A stretch of 64,000 bases of DNA from Mayamaea pseudoterrestris (lineage: Eukaryota; Bacillariophyta; Bacillariophyceae; Sellaphorales; Sellaphoraceae): NCBI GenBank assembly GCA_027923505.1, contig BROI01000020.1, positions 1-64,000 of the forward strand, given 5' to 3'. Both the position numbers and the translations under genes were made by a program. The notes under the pieces are model-generated. The model was not told the DNA's origin. It saw only the letters and a program-made list of their open reading frames with translations, and searched no databases. The stretch's first letter is position 1, and each line of letters starts with the position of its first letter. Below, in pieces: positions 49,683 through 60,905 of this stretch.

Positions 49683-52600
49683 ATGAGCGCTCCCGGATTA
49701 AACGGAACCAATAGCAACAACTGGGACGTGTCTCGTCTCTGGTCTCCAGCCGGAGACTTTGACATAATTGGTCTCGATCAAGTCATGGTGGCCGCCTACA
49801 GTCCGACGGACCCGCATCGCGCGTCGGCCAATAAACTGCTCATGCAGCTCCAGGAAATGCCCGAGCTCTGGACCAAGGCGGATGCCATTATTGAGCAAGC
49901 GCAGAATCCGCAGGCGCGATTCTTTGGATTGCAGGTATTGGATGATGCGATTAAAACACGCTGGAAGGTTGTGGCGCAGGATCAGCGCGATGGAATCAAG
50001 AATTATGTCGTTGGGAAAGTGATTAACATGAGCAAGGATGAAGTAGTGATGAATCAGGAACGAGTCTTTATTAGTAAATTGAATTTGACGCTGGTGGAAA
50101 TACTAAAGCAAGAGTGGCCGCACAATTGGCCGTCGTTCATCACCGATTTGGTTGGCAGCTCCAAGACGAGCGAAGTCTTGTGCGAAAACAACATGCAGAT
50201 TCTCAAGCTCCTGTCGGAGGAAGTCTTTGACTTTTCCAAGGATCAAATGGTCACGGATAAGGTCAAGCGCATGAAGGAGAGTCTCAATGGCGAGTTTGCG
50301 CAGATTTATCAGCTGTGCGAGTTTGTTTTACTGAACTCGCAACGACCATCCTTGCTGCGGGTCACGCTGCAGACGCTGCAGCGGTTTCTTACGTGGATTC
50401 CGCTTGGATTTATCTTTCAAACCAATTTGATTGATGTTCTTGTCAACAAGTTTTTTAGTACACCATTGTTTCGCAACGAGGCGCTCGATTGCTTGGCGGA
50501 AATTGGAAGCTTGAAGGACCTTGATCCACAGTATGATCATTTGTTTCGACAGTTGCTGCAAGGTTTTCTCGTGCAGCTTGGCGCTATCATTACGCCGGAA
50601 ACAAACTTGACGCCTGCGTATGAGAATGGATCAGAAACGGACCGACTCTTTATCCAAAAGCTTGCCCTGTTTCTGTCGGGCTACTTTAAGTCGCATCTTC
50701 ACGCGCTCGAAGCGCCCGAGTCGCAGGAAGCCTTGCTCAAGGGCATGGTATACTTGGTGCGTGTGTCGGAGGTGAAGGATACTGAAATCTTTCGCATTTG
50801 CCTCGAAGCATGGCACATGCTTGCCGACGACTTGTACAAGTGGGAGCAAAGTGTTGCGCGGAGCAGCTTGGGCAGCGGTTTGAACCTTGGCACGCCAGGT
50901 ATGAATGGAGCGGGACAGGCGTCGCGCAAGTTTCTTTATGCTAATGTTTTGACTGGCGTGCGGCATGTCATGATTGCCAACATGGCCAAGCCGGAGGAGG
51001 TTTTGATTGTCGAGGACGAGAATGGAGATATTGTCCGAGAAACGACCAAGGATACTGACGTTATTGCGCAATACAAGACGATGCGAGAAGCTTTGGTTCA
51101 TTTGACGCACTTGAACTATGAAGACACGGAGACGATCATGTTGGCCAAGCTGGCGGAGCAAGTAGACGGATCGGCTTGGAGCTGGAACAATTTAAACACG
51201 CTTTGTTGGGCGATCGGAAGCATTTCTGGCGCCATGACTGAAGACGAAGAGAAGCGATTTTTGGTGACTGTCATTAAAGACTTGCTGGGATTATGCGAGC
51301 AAAAGCGAGGAAAGGACAACAAGGCTGTCGTTGCATCGAATATCATGTACGTTGTGGGGCAGTACCCTCGGTTCTTGAAGGCACACTGGAAGTTTCTCAA
51401 GACAGTCGTCAATAAATTGTTTGAATTTATGCATGAGGTGCATCCTGGTGTGCAAGACATGGCTTGTGACACATTTTTGAAGATTGCTGGCAAGTGTAAA
51501 CGCAAATTTGTGACGGTGCAGTCGGACGAATCAGTGCCGTTTGTCTGCGAGCTTGTCGACTCCTTGCCAAGCATCATTAGCGACCTGGAACCGCATCAAG
51601 TGCAAGCGTTTTATGAAGCAGTGGCAACGATGCTGAGCGAGAATCCAGAGACCGTCCCGATTGATCGACCAGCCATTCTGTTGAAGCTGATGGAGCTTCC
51701 CAATCGAACCTGGCGAACGATAATGGAGCAGGCTGCGACGAATGTCGAAACGCTTATTGCACCGGCGACGATTAAAGAAATTATAAAGATCCTCAAGACA
51801 AACAACAAGGTCTGTGGAGCAGTTGGGTCACTGTATACGCATCAGTTGCAAGTCTTCTTCCTCGACATGCTGAATGTTTACAAGGTTTATTCAGAGCGAA
51901 TTTCTTTGGCGATTCAACAACAAGGTCCTCATGCGACTCAGTTGAGTCTCATCAAGAACCTCCGTAGTGCAAAGAAGGAAGTTTTGCGATTGCTGAGCGT
52001 ATTTATCGCGAAGAGCGGACCACCAGAAGCTGATCCTCGGGCTGTGGCAATGGGATTTATTCCGCCAATTTTGGACCCAATTCTTGGTGACTACAAGCGT
52101 AACATTGCGGGTGCACGAGATCCTGAAGTACTGAAGCTAATGGGGACAGTTGTCGAGAAGTTACAAAATTACGTGGCTGAAGACGTTCCTAGAATCATGG
52201 AAGCTGTGTTCGAAGTCACTCTGGAGATGATTACGAAGAATTTTGAAGATTTTCCGGAGCATCGCTTACAGTTCTTTTGGTTTCTGAAGATGATTAATCA
52301 CCACTGCTTTGGTGCGCTTTTCAAAATCCCACCCGAGCACCAGAAACTCGTCGTACAGTCGGTTGCTTGGGCGATGAAGCACACGGAACGCAATATTTCT
52401 GATACGGTACGTTGTTCAGTTTGTCATCATTTGCGTTCTGCCAATTTTCTCATCTCTTACACATCTTTGCTTTGTAGGGACTTGAGATCCTACATGAACT
52501 ATTGATCAACGTCTCTCAGACACCAGGTGTCGCTCAGGCATTTTATCAGCAATACCTCTTGTCCCTTATTCAAGATGTGTTCGCCGTGATGACCGATCGG

Positions 52601-53023
52601 CTACACAAGTCTGGTTTCAAGATGCACTCCACTCTGCTCCGTCAAATGTTCCATCTGGTGCAACTGAACCAAGTGACAGTCCCACTCTTTGACGTGTCGC
52701 AGCACCCTCCAGGGACCACCAATCCAAGCTTTTTGCGGAACCACGTTTGTACGTTGCTGCTATCAAGCTTTCCGAATTTGAATCAAACGCAAGTGACCAA
52801 ATTTGTCGATGGTATGTTTGATGTCTCAATGGATCTGGGCAAGTTCAAGCAGCATTTGCGAGACTTTTTGATCGAGCTGAAGGAATTCAACGGCGAGGAT
52901 AACTCGGCTCTGTTTACCGAAGAGACGGAGCAAGCGCAGCGAGCGCGAGAGCAAGCTCTCATGGCCGAGAGAAGCGCCGTTCCTGGCATGCTCAAGCCGT
53001 CGGAGATTGATAATGATCTTTAG
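49683..53023 (+). CDS. XPO1: Exportin-1 (CRM1), nuclear export receptor (2 exons)
   Basis: Karyopherin that carries leucine-rich NES cargo through the nuclear pore with RanGTP. Exons 49,683-52,406 and 52,478-53,023 give 1,089 residues (human 1,071). The 71-bp intron is GT-AG (gtacgt...gtag) and joins [11 protein letters not shown], a known CRM1 segment. Importin-beta N-terminal domain about residues 49-115 ([11 protein letters not shown]...), then CRM1-type HEAT repeats. The NES-groove segment [16 protein letters not shown] is almost identical to animal CRM1 and keeps the reactive Cys (here C538, equivalent to human C528), which predicts leptomycin B sensitivity. The C-terminus is acidic and polar (ending EIDNDL). 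The start ATG is the first in frame. Convergent with the next gene, 271 bp apart. Confidence 0.96.
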
Positions 53024-53294
53024 AATGAATGTCGATACCTGCACTACCGGTGGCTGTCACTTGATTTGGAGTACGGGTTGATATTAACGGCCACTCATGC
53101 TCAAAGTAGACAACATATCTATACATTTACGACGCAAAATCACATTTTGAATAGATTTATCTGTCATAGTTGGTAGTGCTGATTTGTAATGGAGAGCCTA
53201 CATCTTAAATTGGATGCGTTCGTATAATCGGCAAACCTAGCAGGCTTCAACATGCACGTTTTAGTGTAATCCTTGATTACAGTTGATCCAAAAG

Positions 53295-54335
53295 TTACAA
53301 GCGCGGCGCATTGTCGTCACTCGTCGCCGCGTCGCCCTCTTGGTCCACCGTCCACAGTGACACGACACTTTCCACCCGACGACCCGAAAAGAGCTTTGCG
53401 AATGGATTTCTTGTTGGAATTGGCGCTTGCTTGGCAAGTGCAGGCGATTCTTGCATTGGTAGCGGCGGCAGCTCCTCCTCGGGGAGTTGCAGCATGAACA
53501 CCGACATTGGCTCCAATGCACTTTTCGAGAATGGCATGTTAATGGCCTTTTTAACCAAGTTTCTTCGCAAAGGATCCTGCTCCAAATCATCCTTTATGTC
53601 ATTATCGTTGGCTTCCTCGTCGGCGGAAAAGGAGAAGAACGAATCGGCTGCCGCCTTGTCCGCTTCTCTGGCGTTGTGCTCCTCCAGCTCGACCATGTTC
53701 ACGAGCGACCTTTTCGCAGCAGCAGGATTCATTAGCGGCCTGTCGTCAAAGCTTCGATGAAAAGAGGAACTTGGTAGTAACTCTTCTTCAGTCAGCTTGA
53801 TGGGGCTTTCTCTGGGAAAATCGTTGTGAGTGTCAGCAACGACATTCCTATTGCTATTTTCAAAGCGACTGTCGTCAACATTAGCGGCTGCAAAAGAATT
53901 TTTGGATGGCATGTATGGAACATTGTTGACAACTTCACTATCCACGTTTCGTTGACTGTTGCGACTGCTCCGGCGGCGCCGTGAGCGAGTGTTTCGTCTT
54001 GTACCCTCATGAGTTTCTACTGCTGCTGCATCGTCGCCGTCAACCACCGACTGCTTCCTTCGCTCGACAAGCTCACGCAAGTCTTGACCAAAGTCCCGCA
54101 CCATGAAGACAATTTCCTTTTCAAAAGCTTCCAATACTGGAGATGTTTCTGGACCTGGAATATGATCGGTCTCCAATGCGGAGGCGTAATGCATGTCGGC
54201 ATCAAGGCCATCGACAATGTTGATGCTGTTGCCGCTGGAGGGTCTTCTCGAGTCTGGCCGCGGCGATGACTCTGTTGACGCCAATGAAGCTTCAATGACA
54301 AGTACAAGCAAAATGCTGGCGAGTCGTAGTTTCAT
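53295..54335 (-). CDS. Predicted secreted protein, unknown function
   Basis: 346 residues, single exon. I do not recognise the family. The ATG at 54,335 is chosen because it begins a clear signal peptide (MKLRLASILLVLVIEASLAS); the frame is open upstream to another ATG at 54,497, which would bury this segment at residue 55. The mature part is hydrophilic and low in predicted structure: a short amphipathic stretch (VFMVRDFGQDLRELVERRK, about 77-95), a basic Ser/Arg tract (TRSRRRRSSRNSQR, about 117-130), several acidic patches and a Pro-rich end. No cysteine pairs, TM segment or catalytic motif is evident. Predicted disorder and a basic cluster fit a secreted or cell-wall-associated protein, but this is inference. 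It lies upstream of no shared promoter: the gap to the LRR gene behind it is 326 bp. Confidence 0.6.
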   Translation of the reverse strand: MKLRLASILLVLVIEASLASTESSPRPDSRRPSSGNSINIVDGLDADMHYASALETDHIPGPETSPVLEAFEKEIVFMVRDFGQDLRELVERRKQSVVDGDDAAAVETHEGTRRNTRSRRRRSSRNSQRNVDSEVVNNVPYMPSKNSFAAANVDDSRFENSNRNVVADTHNDFPRESPIKLTEEELLPSSSFHRSFDDRPLMNPAAAKRSLVNMVELEEHNAREADKAAADSFFSFSADEEANDNDIKDDLEQDPLRRNLVKKAINMPFSKSALEPMSVFMLQLPEEELPPLPMQESPALAKQAPIPTRNPFAKLFSGRRVESVVSLWTVDQEGDAATSDDNAPRL

Positions 54336-54661
54336 GGTGCGCGATATTACTGAAATGGTGTATGCGATTTCAATCGTTTCAGGTCGGTCGGCTCGCCATG
54401 GTCGACGACCATCATCCAAATCCACGTCATCTTTCAACCGCTCCGACGCAAGGACGTTTTTACGCATTCGCGTTTCGCTAGCTAAGGCGGCGATCATCTA
54501 TCTGCTTCTCTTCATTTTTTTTATCTCCTCTCGCCACCATTGCAAAAGACTCGACACGACTTATAAGACGTATAGTGGAAATATAGGTAGTTACTAGTTA
54601 ACATGTCGATGACCCGAACATGGATGATCCTTTATGTACTCGTGTCAACCGGTGAAAACTT
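54336..54661. other. Intergenic, 326 bp
   Basis: Between the start of the secreted-protein gene and the 3' end of the LRR gene, both on the minus strand. It must contain the LRR gene's terminator and the promoter of the downstream gene. It includes the in-frame upstream extension of the latter (to 54,497), and I see no other feature. Confidence 0.6.
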
Positions 54662-56737
54662 CTACACGCAGGAGCAGTTGCAGTCGCACTGAACGCTAGC
54701 ACAATCAAGAACAATTCCATCATTTGCATTGACTGATGAAAACGCTTGACAAACTTGGCTGGGAACACTGCCCGACAAGTTTGTCTTATAGAATTGTAGT
54801 ATGCGTAGCTGCGGAAGTTGGGCAAACTCGGTCGGCAGTGTGCCACTGATGCGCGTCTCCGATAGATCCAAGGATGACAAGGACGTTAGTTGGGCAAGCT
54901 GGCTGGGAAGCGCTCCGGAAATACTAGTATTGTGCATGGTCCACGTGACCAGGCTTGTCATTTCTTGTATCTGCGATGGAATGGTTCCTTCGAGTAGTGG
55001 ATTGTTTGCCAGATCCATGAAGCGTAGGCGGGTGCAACCGGCGAGTTGTGTCGGAATTGAGCCCGACAAACGGTTGGAGTTGAGTTGTAAGGTGTAAAGC
55101 ATTGTCATCAGTCCCAGTGCAGTCGGAATCGGCCCCGAAAGCGAGTTTTGAGACAGATTAATCAACGTAGCGAGTGATTCTCTAATGTCGGAAGGTATAT
55201 TGATGGAGCCCGTGAACAAGTTGGCCGAAAGATCCAAACTGACAAGCGACGACAAATGAAATAGTTCCAATGGCAAACTGCCAAAGAAGCGATTCTTCTG
55301 AAGAAGCAGTTCCGTAATCTTTGGAAAGGAGTTTATAATACTTGGAAACGTACTCGAGAAATTGTTTTCATGCAAATGTATTGGTCGAGCATTCGCCCGC
55401 CAGCTTTGCCAGACGGCTTCCGGAATTTCGCCTCGCAGCAAATTTCCATTCAGTCGAATGTCGCGCAGGGTTGTCAGTAGCGCAAGCTCAATGGGAACTT
55501 CGCCAACGAGTCCATTGTTGGACAAATCCAAGTACTGGATACCACCTTCTCGACTCGGCAGACACGGCTCATTGTGCAGTGACATGTAGAAATTATCCGT
55601 CGCCGCATACCACCAGTAGCACCGATAGTCCTCCTCCGCGACGAGCCAGTTGCTACTGTTGTTCCAGTTTGGACCATCCGTGGCGTAGTACAGCACCACC
55701 AGCGCAAACATTTCCGTCACGGCGACAAAGGTGCGATTCTCAAGGTCTGGCTGCGTCATGAGCCATTTCCACGCCTTGCCCTGCGGCGATGTTGGCGAAA
55801 AGCTTTTATCATCTTCTTGGCTGGTCCATGCCTTGTTCTTGTACCAGTCTGGGCCTGTCACGTTTGGGAGTTCGTTTCGAATGGCTGTCAATGTGGATTC
55901 ATGCAGGATCAATACCAACTTTTCAAGCGTTGACGGCAAAATGAGCGGCGCCGCCGGAAGAACGTTTTGCGTCGTCATGGTTGGCTCGTTGGACGTTTCG
56001 ACGGTGATTCCAATTATAACAACAATACAAACCAATGCACCAATGCACCACAGGAGGCGTCGTCGTTTTACGTAAAAGCCTTGGACCGTGGTGGCTGGCA
56101 CTGCCACAATCACATTCACATCTGAAACTGGTGCATTCGACTCGGCATCATCGTCGTTGTCGTCATTATTATCGTCATCGTCATTATCATCATCGGACGC
56201 AACAACAATTCCGACCAGCGCCGACTCGTCCGCCGCCGCGTACTCGTCGAAAATGGTTTGCACGGTGACACCGTAATGCACCACGGCCACGTCATAGTCG
56301 TCCGTCACGTCCGTCGGATAGTCGCGGGGAACGTAGTCGACGGGGTATTGGTGAAAGGCTCCCGGTAGCCGTTCAAATGTTTCTATATGGTTGTTGTTGT
56401 GTAGTTCGTCGCTTGCGGCGCTGCTGCTGTGAGCAGATGGAATGGCAGCTTTTAGTTTGTGATTTGTCGCTGCAGAAAGCGACTTGGTCGCTTTGATACT
56501 GTTGGCATTGGTCGTGCTGCTGGATTCTGACATATTCAAAGCGTTGACATTAGCATCATGGCTCCTCGTATCAGTCGGAGCGCTTGGTGGATGGAAACTG
56601 CTGGTTGATGCAGCTGCAGCGTCAGCTGCTCTAGGCAATGTCACAGCTTGTTGCTCTTCCTCCTCTGTATCGGCAGCGTTATTATCTTCGACGATGCCAT
56701 CATCGGTTCCTTCATTAGTTGCTTGAGGATTTGGCAT
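54662..56737 (-). CDS. LRR type II membrane protein, diatom receptor-like family
   Basis: 691 residues, single exon; ATG at 56,737 (an open extension upstream starts only with GTG). The N-terminal 220 residues are hydrophilic, Ser/Thr/Asp-rich and presumably cytosolic, with an Asp/Asn tract at about 181-199. A basic KRRR (224-227) precedes one TM segment (LLWCIGALVCIVVIIGITV, about 228-246), giving N-in, C-out topology. The ectodomain has an N-terminal cap with YYATDGPNWNNSSNW, several N-glycosylation sites, then plant-type LRRs of the LxxLxLSxNxLxGxIP form (about 395-660) and a Cys-rich end (CDCNCSC). There is no kinase. I know this arrangement from diatom LRR proteins; ligands and signalling are unknown. 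Function is inferred as cell-surface recognition or adhesion. Confidence 0.88.
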   Translation of the reverse strand: MPNPQATNEGTDDGIVEDNNAADTEEEEQQAVTLPRAADAAAASTSSFHPPSAPTDTRSHDANVNALNMSESSSTTNANSIKATKSLSAATNHKLKAAIPSAHSSSAASDELHNNNHIETFERLPGAFHQYPVDYVPRDYPTDVTDDYDVAVVHYGVTVQTIFDEYAAADESALVGIVVASDDDNDDDDNNDDNDDDAESNAPVSDVNVIVAVPATTVQGFYVKRRRLLWCIGALVCIVVIIGITVETSNEPTMTTQNVLPAAPLILPSTLEKLVLILHESTLTAIRNELPNVTGPDWYKNKAWTSQEDDKSFSPTSPQGKAWKWLMTQPDLENRTFVAVTEMFALVVLYYATDGPNWNNSSNWLVAEEDYRCYWWYAATDNFYMSLHNEPCLPSREGGIQYLDLSNNGLVGEVPIELALLTTLRDIRLNGNLLRGEIPEAVWQSWRANARPIHLHENNFSSTFPSIINSFPKITELLLQKNRFFGSLPLELFHLSSLVSLDLSANLFTGSINIPSDIRESLATLINLSQNSLSGPIPTALGLMTMLYTLQLNSNRLSGSIPTQLAGCTRLRFMDLANNPLLEGTIPSQIQEMTSLVTWTMHNTSISGALPSQLAQLTSLSSLDLSETRISGTLPTEFAQLPQLRILQFYKTNLSGSVPSQVCQAFSSVNANDGIVLDCASVQCDCNCSCV

Positions 56738-58087
56738 GTTCAGCGGTAGCAGTGACACTGTATATGGAAACTACCTTTTGCGTGGTGCAGGATCAGCTGC
56801 AAGTTGCTGCTCATTGCTGCATGCAGACATTGGCAAGTGACCGCTCTCGCGCGGTGAAACTGCCGGAAATTGCCCTTTTGGTGCTCCTGCTCGTTCGTTT
56901 TCATGCAAAACGTCAGGTAGCGCGAAGAATCAATGATCACATCGAGAGTAAGTTGATCGTGTGAAACTAACATCGCTTCGTTGACATGATTGAAAACTCG
57001 TAAAACTGTCAGGCAGTATTGCGTACTTCAAGGAGAAAGTCATTTCAGCTGTTTCGTGAGTCGGAGCCATCTTTGAAATCCCTTCGTCGTTTCTCGTCTT
57101 GCGCCTGCTCTTCCCTCGAACTTCATCGTAGATATAAGGATCTTATTGTAAACGAAAGAAAGTTATAGACAAAAGAAAGATGTTTCAGCGTTCGACCCTT
57201 TATAAAGTGGTCCAGCAGCATCATCTTACATCGAGGAACGATAGCGTTGCCACGCGCCGCCAATTCAGCTCTGCCTACTGCAAATGCAAACCATGAGCCA
57301 TATGTTAATGCATCTATTACCAACAAAAACTCTCGCGGCAATTTGCATCATGCCAAGTGGTAACATCTGCTATCTCGACACGTCAGATGCTGAACGCCGA
57401 CAAACGAGCTAGTAGGCGCGGGCAGCAAACCGTGGCGACTGGCGACAGACGGCAAGGAACATGTAACGACCAAGCGAAAGGGCCGCAAACATTTTTCTTG
57501 CGTGCAGTGGCAGTACTGCGTCAAGTTTTGTGTCAGTGGACAACGAATGAACAAGTTGCGCTGTGTCACGTATTGGACTTTTGTAGCCCGACATTCAGTG
57601 GGTCGCATGCAAGGCTGCAAGGTGCGTCCAAATGGGGGAGAAAAAGCTGACGGAGCTTACATTTTGGCTTGTCGACAGTCTCGCATGGGCCAGCGCAGAA
57701 TGCACAACGCTTCTCCTGCAGTGTGTAACGTGCTGTTCATTGTTTTACAAATGAGCTCTCCGATACAACCGTATATACAGAGTCATAGCATCTAAACGAA
57801 CACCGTTACTACGTGGAGTCGCTCAGCCTACCGTAGTAATGTTGTCATTTTGTGCTTGGTTCTCGTCGCAGCACATAATCATTAACCAAACTACAGTGGA
57901 ATGAGTCTGTAATAAGCTCGCTTATTTTGCTGTCAGTGCTGTCACACGTCATCATCGTGTCGCTCCGGTGTAAATTTTTGGACTTTCTCGCGATCAGATT
58001 TTTCAACGAAGGATCCCGCCGCCTTCGCACAAGACTCTTCGCTTACAATATTGTCTGCAAGTCGCAACATATACTTGTATATAAATC
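56738..58087. other. Intergenic, 1,350 bp
   Basis: Between two divergently transcribed LRR-type genes, so it holds both promoters. Only short, unsupported open frames are present (all under 100 codons). I found no tRNA B-box, repeat, or conserved coding signal. Confidence 0.6.
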
Positions 58088-59518
58088 ATGATTGATGAGA
58101 CTGTCTTTTGGGATGACGCGATGGGTTTCGAGGCGTATTTGGACCGCCTTACATGGGCTGCCGACGAACCATGCCGTCGAATTCAACTCATCGTGTGCCG
58201 TAAATGTATTCTCAAAGCTTCAGAACTATCACGTGCGGATTTGGGTCGCCTAAAGGAAAGACTCTGTACAGCCCCTATTAGTACAATTCAATTTTATGGT
58301 GGCGACCGACGACCACATCCGAGTTGTATGCCACTCGCCTTTGCAATCACCCTTTCTGGCCTAATGGAAAGCTTTGCATCAAACTCTAACCTGGTGTGTG
58401 CCAGGTGGACGGAAGATGATTCATTCTGTACTGCGAATCATGATCCCTGGCTTTCGTATGAGTTGCTGAAGATGCTGCCACGTGTTTGCAAGGTGCAATT
58501 TGATAATGCTTTTGCCACTGAAGGTGAGGTTTCCCAAATGCTTAGTGCTTTAGAAGGAAACAATATGCTTCAGGAATTTCGTCTTTGCACACGACCGGAG
58601 CATTTCGAGAAGGTTTTCTTCAAAGTCAAATTGCTTTCCTCGCTCAAATGCTTCACCCTTGAGGGTAACAAAAACATTAATGCTCCACGTAAAGTAATGG
58701 AGCCTGTCCATGCTTATGAAATTGCACAGCTACTCAAATCAAGCTTGCCAATTACTGTCCGTCTCAAAGGCTTAAACTTTTGTTCAAGAGATAGTCACCA
58801 TGTGCTGTGCGAAGGATTGGTGGGTGCGCACGTGGATGGGTTTGAACTTGATAGATGCAAAGTTCTCCATCTCGGTTTACTGGCTGAAGCTGTTGCAAAA
58901 TCACGCCTCAAGAAAGTCACCATACGTGTCTTTATGCAAAAGGAGCTGAATTTAAAGTCCTGGGTGAAAGGAATACTGTGTATGCCTTGCTTGGAAGTAC
59001 TTGACCTGTCAAGTACCTTCCAACTTGATAGATCTGCCCAGGAAATTGAAGCAGCAATGTTTGCAGCTGCTGCAAAATGTCCCTGCCTTAAGCGATTGAG
59101 ACTACCAGTGTGCTCTTTCTCTGTCAATCTTGACACTGCTTTGGCAAAATGTGTCACTCCGTCATCACCGATTGAAGACATCTCTCTGGTCTGCTGTCCT
59201 GCTAGCACATACACAATGCAATTATCTGCTTTCATCAAGGCAATGAAATTAAATTACACTGTCACATCAATCAAATTTGAGAAAAATTTGAACCTGACAC
59301 CGGTTGTGATACGTGACATGCAAAAGTGGCTTGGTATAATATGTCAACTCAACAAATTTGGCCGTAAATACTTACAAGACAATGCCGCAGATGAACAACA
59401 GTGTTTACACCTAATTGAAGGAATCAACAATGATATTGACTGTTGTTTTGTGCATCAGCAGGAAAATCCTTTGCTTTCTGGGCTAATATATTCTGCAGTG
59501 CGTAAGCGGAAGAGATAG
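58088..59518 (+). CDS. RNI-like leucine-rich protein, diatom family
   Basis: 476 residues, single exon, no signal peptide or TM segment, so probably cytosolic or nuclear. Irregular leucine-rich segments of RNI/F-box-like spacing occur along the chain (VRLKGLNFCS, LEVLDLSSTF, LKRLRLPVCS, TSIKFEKN). The C-terminus has LNKFGRKYL followed by a stretch with HLIEGINNDIDCCFVH and QENPLLSGLIY. I associate this ending with a large family of diatom RNI-like proteins, where NKxGRxxL and a D-D-x-xxFxxLxxNPxL pattern recur. The biochemical role of that family is unknown. There is no F-box, so an SCF adaptor role is not supported. The ATG is the first in frame after an upstream stop. Confidence 0.75.
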   Translation: MIDETVFWDDAMGFEAYLDRLTWAADEPCRRIQLIVCRKCILKASELSRADLGRLKERLCTAPISTIQFYGGDRRPHPSCMPLAFAITLSGLMESFASNSNLVCARWTEDDSFCTANHDPWLSYELLKMLPRVCKVQFDNAFATEGEVSQMLSALEGNNMLQEFRLCTRPEHFEKVFFKVKLLSSLKCFTLEGNKNINAPRKVMEPVHAYEIAQLLKSSLPITVRLKGLNFCSRDSHHVLCEGLVGAHVDGFELDRCKVLHLGLLAEAVAKSRLKKVTIRVFMQKELNLKSWVKGILCMPCLEVLDLSSTFQLDRSAQEIEAAMFAAAAKCPCLKRLRLPVCSFSVNLDTALAKCVTPSSPIEDISLVCCPASTYTMQLSAFIKAMKLNYTVTSIKFEKNLNLTPVVIRDMQKWLGIICQLNKFGRKYLQDNAADEQQCLHLIEGINNDIDCCFVHQQENPLLSGLIYSAVRKRKR

Positions 59519-60364
59519 CTTTTAAGAAGACCATTGTCAAGTGCTTTGTTGCGCATGGATGTAGCTTGATAGACCATACCTCTTAGTGATGCTACATATG
59601 TTAGACTAAACCGCATCCAATACATGTGCTAGAGGTTCTGTATGATTGATTGCAACGCATACATGTGGCATCGATATGTAAGCTGACAAAAGCCTCCATT
59701 GTTGCCTTGGCCTCCATTGCCTTGGCTTCTATCATTGAGGTGGCCTCTACCTTGTGCTACACAAGCACAATCACTGCCTTTGGCTTTGTTATTGCGGTGT
59801 TTGAGCTGGCTTTTCATTCGTGTGGCGTTGAGCAGTCTCTCAAATCTCTTCGCACTGGAGCTTGTCAAAATACTTACAAAGCTCGGCTACTTCCATACCT
59901 TGGTGGCTGACATGCAGCAACACGTTCAGCTTTTGGCTGGTGTTTAACAGGTTGCTTGGTAAACGCCCAATTGCGAGTTTGTTTGGGTGTGAAGATATCA
60001 TCAATCACGTCCGGGTTGCCTGTACTTTTGGGATTCTGGATTGGTCAAAATGAGAGGTGGTTCAGGATTCCAAGTTCCTTTAAGCCACACCAGCGGCATT
60101 CGCAGCAAACAGTCCCTTCAAGCTTTCCTTGTTCTTCAGTTCGGAGTGGCGCATGTCCCGTGGGGCATTCACTGGCAATTCCAAAGTAGTCGTGGTCATC
60201 CGGAACAATGACCTGATCGTGGATGACCATTTGGTTGCAGCACACCAACAACAAACCAGTCTGCTCCTTTGTTGTTGTTATTGCTGCAGCTCATATTTCC
60301 TGGATCACCCCGAGTCTCCCATCAAGACCGGTAAATATAGATTTTGAAGTCTTCCTCCATCAAG
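59519..60364. other. Intergenic, 846 bp, possible decayed coding traces on the minus strand
   Basis: No gene called. On the minus strand, 60,254-60,045 encodes a stretch with CCECRWCG preceded by DDHDYFGIASECPTGHAPL and ends in a stop. Beyond that stop the same frame stays open for about 55 codons and holds DVIDDIFTPKQTRNWAF. A Gly/Gln/Asn-rich stretch sits at 59,868-59,629. These look more protein-like than random sequence but are broken by stops and frame changes. They may be a decayed transposon or gene fragment that I cannot identify. Confidence 0.3.
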
Positions 60365-60742
60365 ATGTCTTCCGACTGGCTCTCCTACTACTCGGATCTG
60401 AGTCGCAACTGTCGCGTTCTTCCTCCACTCTACAATGGACTCGTTGCAGGATGCGAACGAAAACAGCGAAAATTGGGCAAGTCACACCGAATGTCCGATA
60501 GGGTGACACAGCGGCACTCGCGACTCACCACAGCCTCACGATCGCGTGATGCGTGGCAGCGACGGCTTCGAAGCAATTCAACGAGTATATTGCTGAAACT
60601 AGTGCGATATAGAGTAGAAACAAGCAGACTTACTAAGCTTGAAGAGTTAAAAGAGCGATTTATTTGTCTCTCGTATTGTAGCAACTGCAAGCTTGGATTG
60701 GCCATCCAAGGACAGCTACAAGCGAAAGGTGCAACGATTTGA
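60365..60742 (+). CDS. Small hypothetical ORF, doubtful
   Basis: 125 codons from an ATG at 60,365 (MSSDWLSYYSDLSRNC...). Composition is strongly Arg/Ser/Leu. No domain is recognised. It lies where the 5' LTR of the following retroelement would be expected, and a TATA-like aatatag lies about 30 bases upstream, so the frame may be fortuitous within LTR sequence. The 3' LTR is outside the window, so this cannot be settled here. Confidence 0.2.
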   Translation: MSSDWLSYYSDLSRNCRVLPPLYNGLVAGCERKQRKLGKSHRMSDRVTQRHSRLTTASRSRDAWQRRLRSNSTSILLKLVRYRVETSRLTKLEELKERFICLSYCSNCKLGLAIQGQLQAKGATI

Positions 60743-60905
60743 TTTACAAGTTACAAGATTAACACTGTCTTGAGACTCATTGCCTCGGCATAGAGACTTT
60801 ATCGATGAAGAGTACTATTGATTTATGAAGTAACGTGGACGCACGTTGGTTCTTGGCCCGGAAAGTTCCGCAGGTGATAGCAAGAACATTGTCACGACGA
60901 CAACG

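Noticed and set aside
58078-58085. TATATAAA as the promoter TATA box of the RNI-like gene
   Set aside because: It ends two bases before the ATG, so a transcript started downstream of it would lack that ATG.
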